Positions 1 through 8,894 of a stretch of DNA of 64,000 nucleotides are shown one piece after another; within the stretch, counting starts at the first letter, position 1, and every line of letters begins with the position of its first letter. Position numbers and translations under genes: made by a program. Source of the stretch: Streptomyces sp. NBC_01485 (lineage in GTDB: Bacteria; Actinomycetota; Actinomycetes; Streptomycetales; Streptomycetaceae); the NCBI RefSeq assembly GCF_036227125.1, contig NZ_CP109435.1, forward strand, positions 2,418,001 to 2,482,000, in the 5' to 3' direction. The notes under the pieces are model-generated. The model had not been told where the DNA came from. It made no database searches and saw nothing but the letters and a program-made list of their open reading frames with translations.

Positions 1-310
1 GGAGCACTTCCCAGGCGCTGCGGATGCGGGCCCGGCGGCGCGGGGAGGGGTCCGGGCGGCCCCGGGCGGCGAGGACGGCCGCCGCGGTGCGCAAGGCCGC
101 GAGGTGGGCCGTGGCGTAGCTCTCGTTGGGGGTGTCGAGGACTGCCGCCTCGTCCAGCCCGGCGCGGGCCTGGGCGAGCAGGTCGAGGGCGGCCGGCGGG
201 GCCGTGGTGCGGCGCAGCACGGGGTGCACGTCGCTCGCCGGGCCGGTGAGTGAGGGGGCAGGGCCGGTGGCGCGGCGCCGGTGTGCGGCGGCTGCGTGGT
301 GGTTGGCCAT
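1..310 (-). CDS. SAV_6107-like HEPN domain protein (3' end cut by window edge)
   Basis: The minus-strand frame opens with ATG at 310 behind a GGAGG ribosome site at 317-321 and stays open to the window edge, giving about 103 N-terminal residues. After a low-complexity start it reads PPAALDLLAQARAGLDEAA, then an Ala/Leu-rich helix with ERYATAH-like NESYATAHLAALRTAAAVL and an Arg-rich turn before SAWEVL. This is the pattern I remember for the small Streptomyces SAV_6107-type HEPN proteins, which are all-helical and of unknown role. The C-terminal part, where the family's remaining helices lie, is outside the window. It is divergent from the ABC/YhgE operon, with about 175 bp between the two starts. 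Function is not predicted beyond the fold. Confidence 0.72.
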   Translation of the reverse strand, partial: MANHHAAAAHRRRATGPAPSLTGPASDVHPVLRRTTAPPAALDLLAQARAGLDEAAVLDTPNESYATAHLAALRTAAAVLAARGRPDPSPRRRARIRSAWEVL

Positions 311-412
311 GACGAACCTCCGGTCGTCTGTGTGACGGCACGCCTTCATACGGGTGTGCCGTATGTGCCCATCGTGCGGTATGCCACTGACAATCCGTTC
401 TGACCTGGGGTT

Positions 413-441
413 TTGCTTCGATCGGGAGTTCGGGCTAATTT
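413..441 (+). promoter_or_regulatory. Promoter of the ABC-like/YhgE-Pip operon
   Basis: TTGCTT (413-418) and TAATTT (436-441) are separated by 17 bp and stand 43 bp upstream of the chosen GTG start at 485. This is a good sigma-70-like promoter. The expected transcription start falls inside the palindrome at 446-459, so a protein bound there would block initiation. Confidence 0.6.
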
Positions 442-445
442 CTGC

Positions 446-459
446 ACTGACCAGTCAGT
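446..459. promoter_or_regulatory. TetR-type operator palindrome
   Basis: ACTGACCAGTCAGT is a perfect inverted repeat (6-bp arms ACTGAC/GTCAGT around CA) just downstream of the -10 hexamer at 436-441. Size and position suit a TetR-family repressor. The obvious candidate is the TetR gene at 3385, which ends this same gene set. A version differing at one base lies at 33317-33330 before the acyl-CoA ligase gene. Confidence 0.6.
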
Positions 460-484
460 TCAATTCGGGATCCTTGGGGGACCT

Positions 485-1300
485 GTGGACGGAGTCGGTG
501 TCAGCGCCGACGGCTTCGGGCTCCGAGGCCCTCGCGGTTGGGCGTTCCGAGGCATCGGCGTCGACGCGGAGCCGGGCTCGCTGATCGCGATCGAGGGGCC
601 CTCCGGCTCCGGCCGGACGAGCCTGCTGCTCGCCCTCACCGGGCGGATGAAGGCCACCGAGGGGACGGCGACCGTGGGCGGGACGCGGCTGCCGAAGCGG
701 CTGGCGGCCGTGCGGCGCGTCGCCGCGCTCGCCCACGTCACCGGTGTGACCGACCTCGACCCGTCCCTGACCGTCGGGGAGCACCTGCGCGAACGGGCGT
801 TGCTGCAACGGCGGTTCGGCGGCTCCGTACGGGAGTTGCTGCGCCCGCGCGCGGAGCGGGCGACGGAGTCGGGGCTGCGGATCGACGCCGCGCTCGACGC
901 CGCCGGGCTCGACCGCGAGGCTCTGCCCAAGGGTTCGCGGACCGCCGTCCGCGATCTGGAGCGGCTCGAAGCCCTGCGGCTGTCCGTGGCGCTGGCGCTC
1001 ATCGGACGCCCCGGGCTGCTCGGCGTCGACGACGTCGACCTGAAGCTGACGGGCGCCGAGCGGGAAGCGGCCTGGGCGCTGCTCAGGTCCCTCGCCGAGG
1101 CGGGGACGACCGTCCTCGCGGTGTGCGCCGAGGCCCCCGAGGGCACCGTCGCGCTCTCCACGCGCGCGGACGCCGACGCGACCGCCCAGGAGACGGTGAC
1201 CGACACGGTGACCGCCACCCAGGCGGACACCGACACCGATACAGAGACCGAGCGGGAAGAGGAGAAGGCCGATGCGCTCGCCGAGACTGGCCGCGCTTGA
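485..1300 (+). CDS. ABC-type ATP-binding protein, degenerate
   Basis: This 271-residue protein has the fold order of an ABC ATPase. A P-loop GPSGSGRTS lies at about residues 38-46, the variable middle reads as in MacB/YhgE-linked ATPases, and a Walker-B-like LLGVDDVD follows. The catalytic positions are unusual: the P-loop lysine is Arg44, no LSGGQ signature is visible (the place reads VRDLERLEALRL), and Walker B lacks the usual DE pair. The tail is rich in Thr/Asp/Glu. I chose GTG 485, preceded by a GGGGG ribosome site, because the upstream extension crosses the promoter and operator. The end overlaps the YhgE/Pip gene by 29 bp, so the two are translationally coupled. It probably partners that membrane protein, perhaps as a weak or non-hydrolysing subunit. 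Confidence 0.75.
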   Translation: MDGVGVSADGFGLRGPRGWAFRGIGVDAEPGSLIAIEGPSGSGRTSLLLALTGRMKATEGTATVGGTRLPKRLAAVRRVAALAHVTGVTDLDPSLTVGEHLRERALLQRRFGGSVRELLRPRAERATESGLRIDAALDAAGLDREALPKGSRTAVRDLERLEALRLSVALALIGRPGLLGVDDVDLKLTGAEREAAWALLRSLAEAGTTVLAVCAEAPEGTVALSTRADADATAQETVTDTVTATQADTDTDTETEREEEKADALAETGRA

Positions 1301-3356
1301 GCTCCGGCGTTTCGGCCGGGGCAAGCTCCCCCGGGCCGCGCTCGTCGCGCTCCTGCTGCTGCCCCTGCTGTACGGCGCGCTGTACCTGTGGTCCTTCTGG
1401 GACCCGTACGGCAGGCTCGACCGCATCCCCGTGGCGCTCGTGAACGACGACAAGGGGGCCACCGCCGACGGCAGGAAGCTCAGCGCCGGGGACGAGATCA
1501 CGAAAGGCCTGCGTGACAGCGAGGTCTTCGACTGGCACGAGGTGAGTGCCGCCGAGGCACGCGCGGGCGTGGAGGACGGCAGGTACTACCTGTCGCTGAC
1601 CATGCCGGCCGACTTCAGCCGGCGCATCGCCTCCAGTGCGGGCGACTCCCCCGAGACGAGCGCCCTCCAGGTGCGCACGAACGACGCGAACAACTACATC
1701 GTCGGGCAGATCTCGCGGACGGTCTTCGGCGAGGTGCGCACGGCCGCGTCCACGAAGGCCTCGCGGTCCTTCCTCGACAAGATCTTCGTGTCCTTCTCCG
1801 ACATCCACGGCGCGACCGCGAAGGCCGCCGACGGGGCCGACGACCTCAAGGGCGGCATCGGGAAGGCCGAGGCGGGCTCCAAGGACCTCGCCGACGGGCT
1901 GAGCGACGCCAAGGACGGCAGCGGCAAGCTGGCGAAGGGCCTGACGAAGCTCGACAAGGGCGCCGACAGCCTCCAGGACGGCTCGCAGAAGGTCGCGGAC
2001 GGTACCCAGAAGCTCGCCGACAAGGTCAACGGGGTCGCCGACACGCTGGGGCCCTTCCTCGAGGACAACGAGAAGACCATCGGGGACACCGCCCGGCTGG
2101 TCGCCGACTCCGCCAAGGTGATCGGCGACAACCTGGAGATCCTGGTGAAGGCGGCCCCGACCGCCGCCGAGGGCGCCCGCACGGCCTCCGACACGCTGGC
2201 CGCCGTCTACGAGGCGCGCTGCGAGACACAGGTGCTGCCCGACCCGGCGTGCGCCGACCTGAAGAAGGCCAAGGACGCGGCCGCCGACGTGGCGAAGGTC
2301 GCCGACGACCTCAACACGCTGATCGCCGACCAGGACGGCGACCTGAAGACGCTCCGCACGAACCTCGCCGCCCTCCAGAAGCAGGCCAAGTCGCTCGCCG
2401 ACAGCTCCCCGCACCTCTCCGAGGACCTCGACGACGCCGTGTCCAAGGTCAACGCGCTCAACACGGGCGCCGCGAAGGTCGCCAGGGGCGCCAAGAAGCT
2501 CAACACCGGCCTCGGCACGGCCAAGACGGGCTCCGTCGACCTGGACGACGGCGTCGGCAAGCTGGAGACGGGCGCCGAGGACCTCAACGGCGGCATGTTC
2601 AAGCTCTCCGACGGCTCCGGGAAGCTCGCCGACGGTCTGCACGACGGCGTCGAGCAGATCCCCGACTACGACGCGAAGCAGCGCGACGCGCGCACCGCCG
2701 TCATGGCCGACCCCGTACGGCTCGCCTCGCAGGATCTGCACAAGGCGCCCAACTACGGCACCGGTTTCGCCCCGTACTTCATCCCGCTGTCGCTGTGGGT
2801 GGGCGCGATGGTGGCGTACATGCTGATCGCGCCGATGAACCGGCGCGCGCTCGCCTCGGGGGCCTCGGCGTGGCGGATCGCGCTGGCGGGCTGGCTGCCG
2901 GTGGTCGCGATCGGGGTGCTCCAGACGACGGCCCTGATGGCCGTGCTGCACTGGGCGATCGGCCTGGAGATGGCGCGGGCGGCCGGCACGGTGGGCTTCC
3001 TGTTCCTCGTGACGGCATGTTTCGCGGCCCTCATACAGTGGCTCAACGCGCGCTTCGGAGCGGCGGGCCGGATTCTCGTACTCGCCCTGCTGATGCTGCA
3101 GTTGACGTCGGCGGGCGGCACGTACCCGGTGCAGACCAGCCCGGACTTCTTCAACGCGCTGCACCCCTTCCTGCCGATGAGCTACGTCGTCGAGGCCCTC
3201 AGGAGGCTCATCACGGGCGGCGAGCTGGCACCGGTGTGGCACGCGTGCGTGGTGCTCACCGCGTTCACCGCGGGCGCCCTCGCGCTGACCGCCCTGTCGG
3301 CGCACCGCCGCCAGGTGTGGACACTCGACCGACTGCATCCGGAGCTCAGCCTGTGA
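1272..3356 (+). CDS. YhgE/Pip-type membrane protein (ABC-2-like)
   Basis: A 694-residue membrane protein. One N-terminal transmembrane helix (about residues 20-40, ALVALLLLPLLYGALYLWSF) is followed by the family motif PVALVNDDKGA. A long extracytoplasmic helical region (about residues 160-470) then carries many short repeats of the type LADGL/KLADG/GADSLQDG. Five or six helices close the protein from about residue 500 (GFAPYFIPLSLWVGAMVAYML onward). This is the YhgE/Pip (phage infection protein) architecture related to ABC-2 permeases. In Gram-positive bacteria these are large surface or secretion-associated proteins, and many are exporters. The ribosome site GGAAGAGGAG precedes ATG 1272 within the upstream ATPase gene. 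The TetR gene follows after 28 bp, suggesting a self-regulated export unit of unknown substrate. Confidence 0.85.
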   Translation: MRSPRLAALELRRFGRGKLPRAALVALLLLPLLYGALYLWSFWDPYGRLDRIPVALVNDDKGATADGRKLSAGDEITKGLRDSEVFDWHEVSAAEARAGVEDGRYYLSLTMPADFSRRIASSAGDSPETSALQVRTNDANNYIVGQISRTVFGEVRTAASTKASRSFLDKIFVSFSDIHGATAKAADGADDLKGGIGKAEAGSKDLADGLSDAKDGSGKLAKGLTKLDKGADSLQDGSQKVADGTQKLADKVNGVADTLGPFLEDNEKTIGDTARLVADSAKVIGDNLEILVKAAPTAAEGARTASDTLAAVYEARCETQVLPDPACADLKKAKDAAADVAKVADDLNTLIADQDGDLKTLRTNLAALQKQAKSLADSSPHLSEDLDDAVSKVNALNTGAAKVARGAKKLNTGLGTAKTGSVDLDDGVGKLETGAEDLNGGMFKLSDGSGKLADGLHDGVEQIPDYDAKQRDARTAVMADPVRLASQDLHKAPNYGTGFAPYFIPLSLWVGAMVAYMLIAPMNRRALASGASAWRIALAGWLPVVAIGVLQTTALMAVLHWAIGLEMARAAGTVGFLFLVTACFAALIQWLNARFGAAGRILVLALLMLQLTSAGGTYPVQTSPDFFNALHPFLPMSYVVEALRRLITGGELAPVWHACVVLTAFTAGALALTALSAHRRQVWTLDRLHPELSL

Positions 3357-3384
3357 AGACAGGCAGCCGGGAGGCAGGGTTCCT

Positions 3385-4026
3385 GTGACAATCAGCACCA
3401 TGGAAAGCAGCACCACCCCGGGCGGCCGCACCCGCCGCGAGGCCACCCGGCAGAAGCTCTACGAGGCCGCCGTCACGCTCATCGCCGAACAGGGCTTCTC
3501 CGCGACCACGGTGGACGAGATCGCCGAACGGGCCGGCGTCGCGAAGGGCACGGTCTACTACAACTTCGCGAGCAAGTCCGTCCTCTTCGAGGAGCTGCTG
3601 AGGCACGGCGTGGGCCTCCTCACCGCCTCGCTGCGGGAGGCCGCCGAGCGCACCGCGCGGGAGGGCGGCGGCAAGGTCGACGCCCTGGACGCGATGGTCC
3701 GCGCGGGGCTCGTCTTCATCGAACGCTACCCGTCCTTCACCCAGCTCTACGTGGCCGAGCTGTGGCGCACCAACCGGGCCTGGCAGTCCACGCTCATGGT
3801 GGTGCGGCAGGAGGCGGTGTCCGTGGTGGAGGGGGTGCTGCGCGAGGGCATCGAGAACGGCGAGTTCAGCGACGAGATCGACGTACCGCTGACGGCGTCC
3901 GCGCTGGTCGGCATGGTGCTGGTGGCCGCTCTGGACTGGCAGGCCTTCCAGTCGGAACGGTCCCTGGACGACGTCCACTCGGCGCTGTCGCGGCTGTTAC
4001 AGGGGCGGGCGAGCGGTCGCCGCTGA
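3385..4026 (+). CDS. TetR/AcrR family transcriptional regulator
   Basis: A 213-residue TetR-family repressor. The N-terminal helix-turn-helix is clear: TRREATRQKLYEAAVTLIAEQGF, then TTVDEIAERAGVAKGTVYYNFASKSVLFEELL (residues about 18-70). The rest is the helical ligand domain, with a Val/Leu-rich final part ending in an Arg-rich tail. GTG 3385 has a GGGAGG site 10 bp upstream; an internal ATG at 3400 is a possible alternative. It is the last gene of the ABC/YhgE unit and so is the natural candidate to bind the palindrome at 446-459. The ligand cannot be told from sequence. The near-identical site before fadD makes a fatty-acid-related ligand a reasonable guess, but only a guess. Confidence 0.9.
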   Translation: MTISTMESSTTPGGRTRREATRQKLYEAAVTLIAEQGFSATTVDEIAERAGVAKGTVYYNFASKSVLFEELLRHGVGLLTASLREAAERTAREGGGKVDALDAMVRAGLVFIERYPSFTQLYVAELWRTNRAWQSTLMVVRQEAVSVVEGVLREGIENGEFSDEIDVPLTASALVGMVLVAALDWQAFQSERSLDDVHSALSRLLQGRASGRR

Positions 4027-4090
4027 CCGGGCGGCACGCGCGCGTACGGCTACGAAGGACCGCACGCGCGCGTGCAACCGGCAGGAACAC

Positions 4091-4150
4091 GAAAGCGCCG
4101 GTCCGTCGGTGGCCACGTACCCCGTGGGCCGCCTCGAACCGGCGCTTCCG
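4091..4150 (+). terminator. Hairpin terminator after the TetR gene
   Basis: GAAAGCGCCGGT (4091-4102) pairs with ACCGGCGCTTCC (4139-4150) with one mismatch. The 36-nt loop contains a second GGCCAC/GTGGGCC stem. There is no T-run, which is common for Streptomyces terminators. The whole 4027-4467 stretch has no credible gene: apart from this hairpin and the MacR-type box I see only pyrimidine-rich spacer. Confidence 0.55.
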
Positions 4151-4395
4151 CATGCTCCCCCCGTTTCCCCCGTTCCCCCGTTACCTCCCCCGTTGTTCCC
4201 CCGTGCGGTCGTTCCCCCGGGGTGCCACCCCCCGTGCCTCGCTCCCGCCGAACTGGCCGGCGGAAGGAGCGGATCGAGGGCCGCTCCGTTCCGGCGCCCC
4301 GTGTCGCCGGTGCCGGAGCCGTGCCCCTTCTCCGTGCCTCCACTCTCTCCTTCGCGCAGGTCGGCCCCCATCCGCGCGCGTACTCAACTCACCCA

Positions 4396-4413
4396 CTGAG
4401 TACGCGTACTCAG
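4396..4413. promoter_or_regulatory. MacR-type box (18-bp perfect palindrome)
   Basis: CTGAGTACGCGTACTCAG is a perfect palindrome and contains TGAGTAC-GC-GTACTCA, two 7-bp inverted halves separated by 2 bp. As I remember it, TGAGTAC-nn-GTACTCA is the site described for the response regulator MacR of S. coelicolor. A further half site GTACTCA lies at 4380-4386. The box is 55 bp upstream of the DUF4126 start and just upstream of its -10 element. The likely macR gene is in this window at 23674-24354. Confidence 0.65.
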
Positions 4414-4454
4414 AGCTGCGCACGCACCCCCAGGACGCCGCACCGCCGACTGGT

Positions 4455-4460
4455 TACGAT
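4455..4460 (+). promoter_or_regulatory. -10 element for a leaderless start (DUF4126 gene)
   Basis: TACGAT is followed by exactly seven bases (CGCGTCC) and the GTG at 4468, with no ribosome-binding sequence. The spacing puts the transcription start on the start codon. No good -35 hexamer is visible, which is compatible with activation by a protein bound at the MacR-type box. Confidence 0.55.
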
Positions 4461-4467
4461 CGCGTCC

Positions 4468-5082
4468 GTGTCCGTACTCCCCTTGGTCTTCACGAGCGGC
4501 TGGGCCAGCGGCGTCAACGCCTACGCGGTGGTGCTGCTCCTCGGCGTCTTCGGCGCGACCGGTCTGAGCGACGACGTGCCGCAGACGCTGCAACGCCCCG
4601 AGGTGCTCGTCGCCGCGGGCGTGCTGTTCCTGTGCAAGGCCGTCGCCGACAAGATTCCCTACGTCGACTCGGCGTGGGACTCGGTCCACACGGTGATCCG
4701 GCCGCTGGCCGGGGCCTGGGTGGGCGCGCTGCTCGCCGGGCAGAGCGGTTCGCTCCCGGACGTGGCGGCGGGGCTGCTGGGCGGTTCCACGGCGCTGGCC
4801 AGCCACACCGTCAAGGCGGGCACCCGGATGGCGGTCAACGCCTCGCCGGAGCCGTTCAGCAACGTGCTCGTGAGCCTGGCGGAGGATCTCGGGGTCGCCG
4901 GGATCGTGACGTTCGCGATGTTCCACCCGGGCGCGGCGGCGATCATCGCGGGCGGCCTGCTGCTGGCCGGTCTGACGGTCCTGTTCTTCCTGGTCTCACG
5001 GATCCGCCGCTTCCTGCGGCGCAGGGCGCAGCGGCGGGAGGAACGGCGCCTGACGGGGCGGACGGAGTCCCCGCCCTGGTGA
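4468..5082 (+). CDS. DUF4126 family membrane protein
   Basis: A 204-residue integral membrane protein with the DUF4126 hallmarks: LPLVFTSGWASGVNAYAVVLLLGVFG at the N terminus, then IPYVDSAWDSVHTVIRPLAGA, and the small-residue-rich GGSTALASHTVKAGTRMAVNASPEPFSN. The last helix is followed by a strongly basic tail RIRRFLRRRAQRREERR, placing it in the cytoplasm. The family has no known biochemical role. GTG 4468 is chosen because a TACGAT -10 stands 7 bp upstream, a leaderless arrangement. It appears to be a single-gene unit preceded by a MacR-type box, so it may belong to the envelope response governed by macRS. The flavoenzyme gene behind it has its own leaderless start. Confidence 0.85.
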   Translation: MSVLPLVFTSGWASGVNAYAVVLLLGVFGATGLSDDVPQTLQRPEVLVAAGVLFLCKAVADKIPYVDSAWDSVHTVIRPLAGAWVGALLAGQSGSLPDVAAGLLGGSTALASHTVKAGTRMAVNASPEPFSNVLVSLAEDLGVAGIVTFAMFHPGAAAIIAGGLLLAGLTVLFFLVSRIRRFLRRRAQRREERRLTGRTESPPW

Positions 5083-5116
5083 GCCACCGCCGGTGAGCCG
5101 CGTCAGTGGTGGCCGA

Positions 5117-5122
5117 TAAAGT
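5117..5122 (+). promoter_or_regulatory. -10 element for a leaderless start (phytoene-desaturase-like gene)
   Basis: TAAAGT is followed by seven bases (CGCGGGC) and ATG 5130. This repeats the TANNNT-N7-start layout seen before several other genes here and decides the ATG at 5130 over the in-frame GTG at 5106, which lies upstream of this element. Confidence 0.5.
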
Positions 5123-5129
5123 CGCGGGC

Positions 5130-6602
5130 ATGGGACGGATTGCGGTGATCGGCGCCGGGATGGGCGCGCTGGCGGCGGCTGCCCGGCTGGCCGTGGCGGG
5201 CCACCGGGTGACGGTGTACGAGCGGACGGAGACGTACGGCGGAGCGGTGCGCCGCTTCGAGCGGGACGGCTTCGGCTTCGACACCGGCCCGGGTCTGCTG
5301 CCCCTGCCCGCCGTCTACCGCGACCTGTTCGTCAAGACCGGCAAGGAGCCGCTGGAGGCCTGCGTCGAGCTGGTCCAGGTCGACCCGTCGGCCCGGCACG
5401 TGTTCGCGGACGGGACCGAGGTGTCCCTGCCGAACGCCTCGCGCGCGGGGGTCGTCTCGGCGCTGGACGAGGCGCTCGGGGCGCGGGCCGGGCAGCGCTG
5501 GGGCGACTTCCTGGTCCGGGCCCGCGAGGCCTGGGACCGCACCCGCCGCCCGCTCCTGGAGGAGCCCCTGTGGCCGAACTGGTCGGTGCTGGCCGACCGC
5601 GAGCCCTACCCGGCGGTCCCGCACAAGCGGCTGCTGCGCACCCGGCAGGCGGGCACCCTCGCCGAGGTCGGCGCCTGGGAGCTGCGCGATCCCCGGCTCG
5701 CCGCGCTTCTCGAGAGCCACGCGCTCGCGTACGGCCTGGATCCACGGGTCGCCCCGGCCAGCGCGGCCGTCCTGCCGTACATGGAGCACGCCTTCGGCAC
5801 CTGGTACGTGCGCGGGGGGATGCGGGAGCTGGCCCGCGCGGTGTACGAGCGGTGTCTCGCGCGCCGCGTCGAGTTCGTCTTCGACGCCGAGGTCACCCGG
5901 GTCCTGGAGAAGGACGGCCGCGCGGCGGGCGTGGAGCGATCCGACGGCACGGTCGCGGAGGCGGACTTCGTGCTCGCCCCCGGCAGCGCCGACGGTCTGC
6001 CCGCTCGCGCCGAGGGCGAAGTAGCCCCGCAACAGGGCCTGCCCAGCCGTCTGACCGTGCTGCTCGCACTGCGCGGCGCCCGGCCGGAAGGGACCGCGCA
6101 CCGCACGGTGGTGCACACGGCGGACCGCGAGGGCGAGTTGGAGAGCCTGTTCGGTACGACGCCGTCGGTGCCCGCGCAACCGACGGCGACGGTCGTGCGG
6201 CCCGACGACCCCGGGCTGATCCCGGACGGCGACCATGAGGCGGTCACCCTCAGCGCCGTCGTCCCCGCCGGGGCGGAGATACGCGACGAACAGGTGGACG
6301 CGCTGATCGCCGCCGCCGAGCGGGCCGTTCCCGGACTGCGGGACCGCGTGCTGTGGCGGGAGGTGCGCACCCCCGCCGACGTCGGGCGGGAGACCGGCGC
6401 GGCGGGCGGGGCCGTCCCGGCGCCCGCGCTGGCCGCGGCCGGGGGCCGGCTGCTGCACCCCGGCAACTCCACGGGCCTGCAAGGCCTGTTCACCGTCGGC
6501 GGATGGTCGCACCCGGGCGGCGGGCTCCCGCACGCGGGGATGTCGGGCGCGCTGGTGTCCGGCCTGATCGTGGAGGGACCGGAGTTCCGGGGCTCGCAGT
6601 GA
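5130..6602 (+). CDS. Phytoene-desaturase-like FAD-dependent oxidoreductase
   Basis: A 490-residue flavoenzyme of the amine-oxidase/CrtI superfamily. It starts with the Rossmann dinucleotide motif RIAVIGAGMGALAAAARLAVAGHRVTVYE, immediately followed by the family pattern YGGAVRRFERDGFGFDTGPGLL. The CrtI-like C-terminal signature is also present (LFTVGGWSHPGGGLPHAGMSGALVSGLI, FAD-binding). It lacks a signal peptide. Such proteins in Streptomyces act on isoprenoids or have unknown substrates, and no carotenoid or other terpene gene lies nearby, so the substrate is open. The gene begins about 47 bp after DUF4126 but with its own leaderless promoter. The gene that follows is convergent. Confidence 0.85.
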   Translation: MGRIAVIGAGMGALAAAARLAVAGHRVTVYERTETYGGAVRRFERDGFGFDTGPGLLPLPAVYRDLFVKTGKEPLEACVELVQVDPSARHVFADGTEVSLPNASRAGVVSALDEALGARAGQRWGDFLVRAREAWDRTRRPLLEEPLWPNWSVLADREPYPAVPHKRLLRTRQAGTLAEVGAWELRDPRLAALLESHALAYGLDPRVAPASAAVLPYMEHAFGTWYVRGGMRELARAVYERCLARRVEFVFDAEVTRVLEKDGRAAGVERSDGTVAEADFVLAPGSADGLPARAEGEVAPQQGLPSRLTVLLALRGARPEGTAHRTVVHTADREGELESLFGTTPSVPAQPTATVVRPDDPGLIPDGDHEAVTLSAVVPAGAEIRDEQVDALIAAAERAVPGLRDRVLWREVRTPADVGRETGAAGGAVPAPALAAAGGRLLHPGNSTGLQGLFTVGGWSHPGGGLPHAGMSGALVSGLIVEGPEFRGSQ

Positions 6603-6687
6603 GCCCCCGGCAGCGCGCCGGGCGGGCGGCGCCCCGGGGACGAACGCGGCCGTCAGAACCGATACCGCTGCTCAGAACCTGAGCACT

Positions 6688-7791
6688 TCAGAACCGATAC
6701 TGCTCGTCGAAACCGTTGCCCTGGCCCTGCTGCTGCCCCTGCTGCTGTCCGTCGCCCTGGTACGGGTACTGCTGCTGCTCGGGCGGGAATTCGGCGCCGA
6801 GCGGGTCGTCGGTGTTGCGCTGCTGCGGGACCCAGACGCCGCCGGCCGGGGTCTCCCCGTAGCCGCCGGTGCCGTACTGGTCCTGGCCGTAGCCCTGTTG
6901 CCCGTACTGCTGCTGGCCGTAGCCGGCGTCGTAGGAGCCGCCGCCGTAGGTCTGGGTGCCGATGTACGGGTCGGAGTAGGCGGCGTACTGCTGCTCGCCG
7001 GTGGCGTCGTAGCCGTACTGCTGCTGGTGGTAGCCGGCGTACGTGTCGTATCCGTAGTTCTGGTCCGCGCCCTGGGCGGTCGCCGCGTACTGGTCCTGCT
7101 CCTGCGGCGGGGCCTGGCCGTTCGCGGCCGCGTACGCGGCGTCGCTGTATATGCCGTAGGTGCCGGTGTCGTCGGGCAGGGGCTGCGGCTCGTAGACGGA
7201 GGCGTTCCCGGCGGCCGTGGGGTCGCCGCCGCGGGCCGCGGGCGTGAAGACGTCGTCGCGGTCGTAGTCGTCGTCGCCGAACGTGTTCCGGTCGCCGAAG
7301 GCGTTGCCGCCCTGGCCGAACGCCATGTCGTCGGCACCGTACGGCCCGTCGGAGTCGGGAGCGGTCTGGGCCGCCGCCAGGTCGGAGCCCTCGAGGTTCG
7401 GGTCCTGGCGCTCGCCCTTGCCGCGGCGGCGCTTGGTCAGCTTGCCGCCGCCGATGCCCAGGCCGCCGCCGATGCCGAGGCTGCCGCCGATCCCGCTGCT
7501 CTTCCCTTCGGCCGCATCCGAGTCCGCGTCAGTGTCGGTGCGCCGGAAGGCCCAGCCCTCCGCGAATCCGCGCCGGAACGAGAGGGTGACGTAGGTCTGG
7601 CCGACCGCGAAGGCGACCGCGCCCAGCGCGATGACGACGACCGACGGGATCAGGACACCGAAGACGACGCCGAGGAAGCCCACGAAGGCCAGCAGTCGCC
7701 AGCGCAACCGCGCCTTGTACTGGAGCAGCACCTCACCGAGCAGCCACAGCGCGACAATTCCGAACGCGATGTAGAGGACCGTCCAGCCCAT
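6688..7791 (-). CDS. Membrane protein with Gly/Tyr/Gln-rich low-complexity tail
   Basis: A 367-residue protein. The first 85 residues form about three transmembrane helices (WTVLYIAFGIVALWLLGEVLL, then WRLLAFVGFLGVVFGVLIPSVVVIALGAVAFAVG). A basic/glycine segment follows with GIGGSLGIGGGLGIGGG and KRRRGKG. The remainder is a disordered acidic then Tyr/Gln/Gly-rich tail with repeats such as QQQYGYD, GYGQQQYGQQGYGQDQYG and a Gln-rich end. Membrane proteins of this build occur next to metF in other streptomycetes as I recall, but none has a known role. The tail composition is like that of prion-like or condensate-forming segments. It is transcribed toward the flavoenzyme gene, in the same direction as metF, whose stop lies 56 bp upstream of this start. 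Confidence 0.8.
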   Translation of the reverse strand: MGWTVLYIAFGIVALWLLGEVLLQYKARLRWRLLAFVGFLGVVFGVLIPSVVVIALGAVAFAVGQTYVTLSFRRGFAEGWAFRRTDTDADSDAAEGKSSGIGGSLGIGGGLGIGGGKLTKRRRGKGERQDPNLEGSDLAAAQTAPDSDGPYGADDMAFGQGGNAFGDRNTFGDDDYDRDDVFTPAARGGDPTAAGNASVYEPQPLPDDTGTYGIYSDAAYAAANGQAPPQEQDQYAATAQGADQNYGYDTYAGYHQQQYGYDATGEQQYAAYSDPYIGTQTYGGGSYDAGYGQQQYGQQGYGQDQYGTGGYGETPAGGVWVPQQRNTDDPLGAEFPPEQQQYPYQGDGQQQGQQQGQGNGFDEQYRF

Positions 7792-7847
7792 GTACGCCCC
7801 TCTCCCAGTGGCCGCTACGCAGTGTGTCTCAATCCGGTGCGACCGGT

Positions 7848-8806
<959 letters not shown>

Positions 8807-8894
8807 CCGGATGCGGTGATTTTGCCCGGATTGTCGACTTGTTGTCCATCCCTTGGACAGCCGTACGGGGGACGCCGAAGGCTGGGCGACGGGG

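Noticed and set aside
1083..3446. A 787-codon open frame on the minus strand opposite the YhgE/Pip gene
   Set aside because: It mirrors the third-codon G/C of the plus-strand gene, has Arg/Gly/Val-rich nonsense composition and no ribosome site; the plus-strand gene has family motifs and transmembrane segments.
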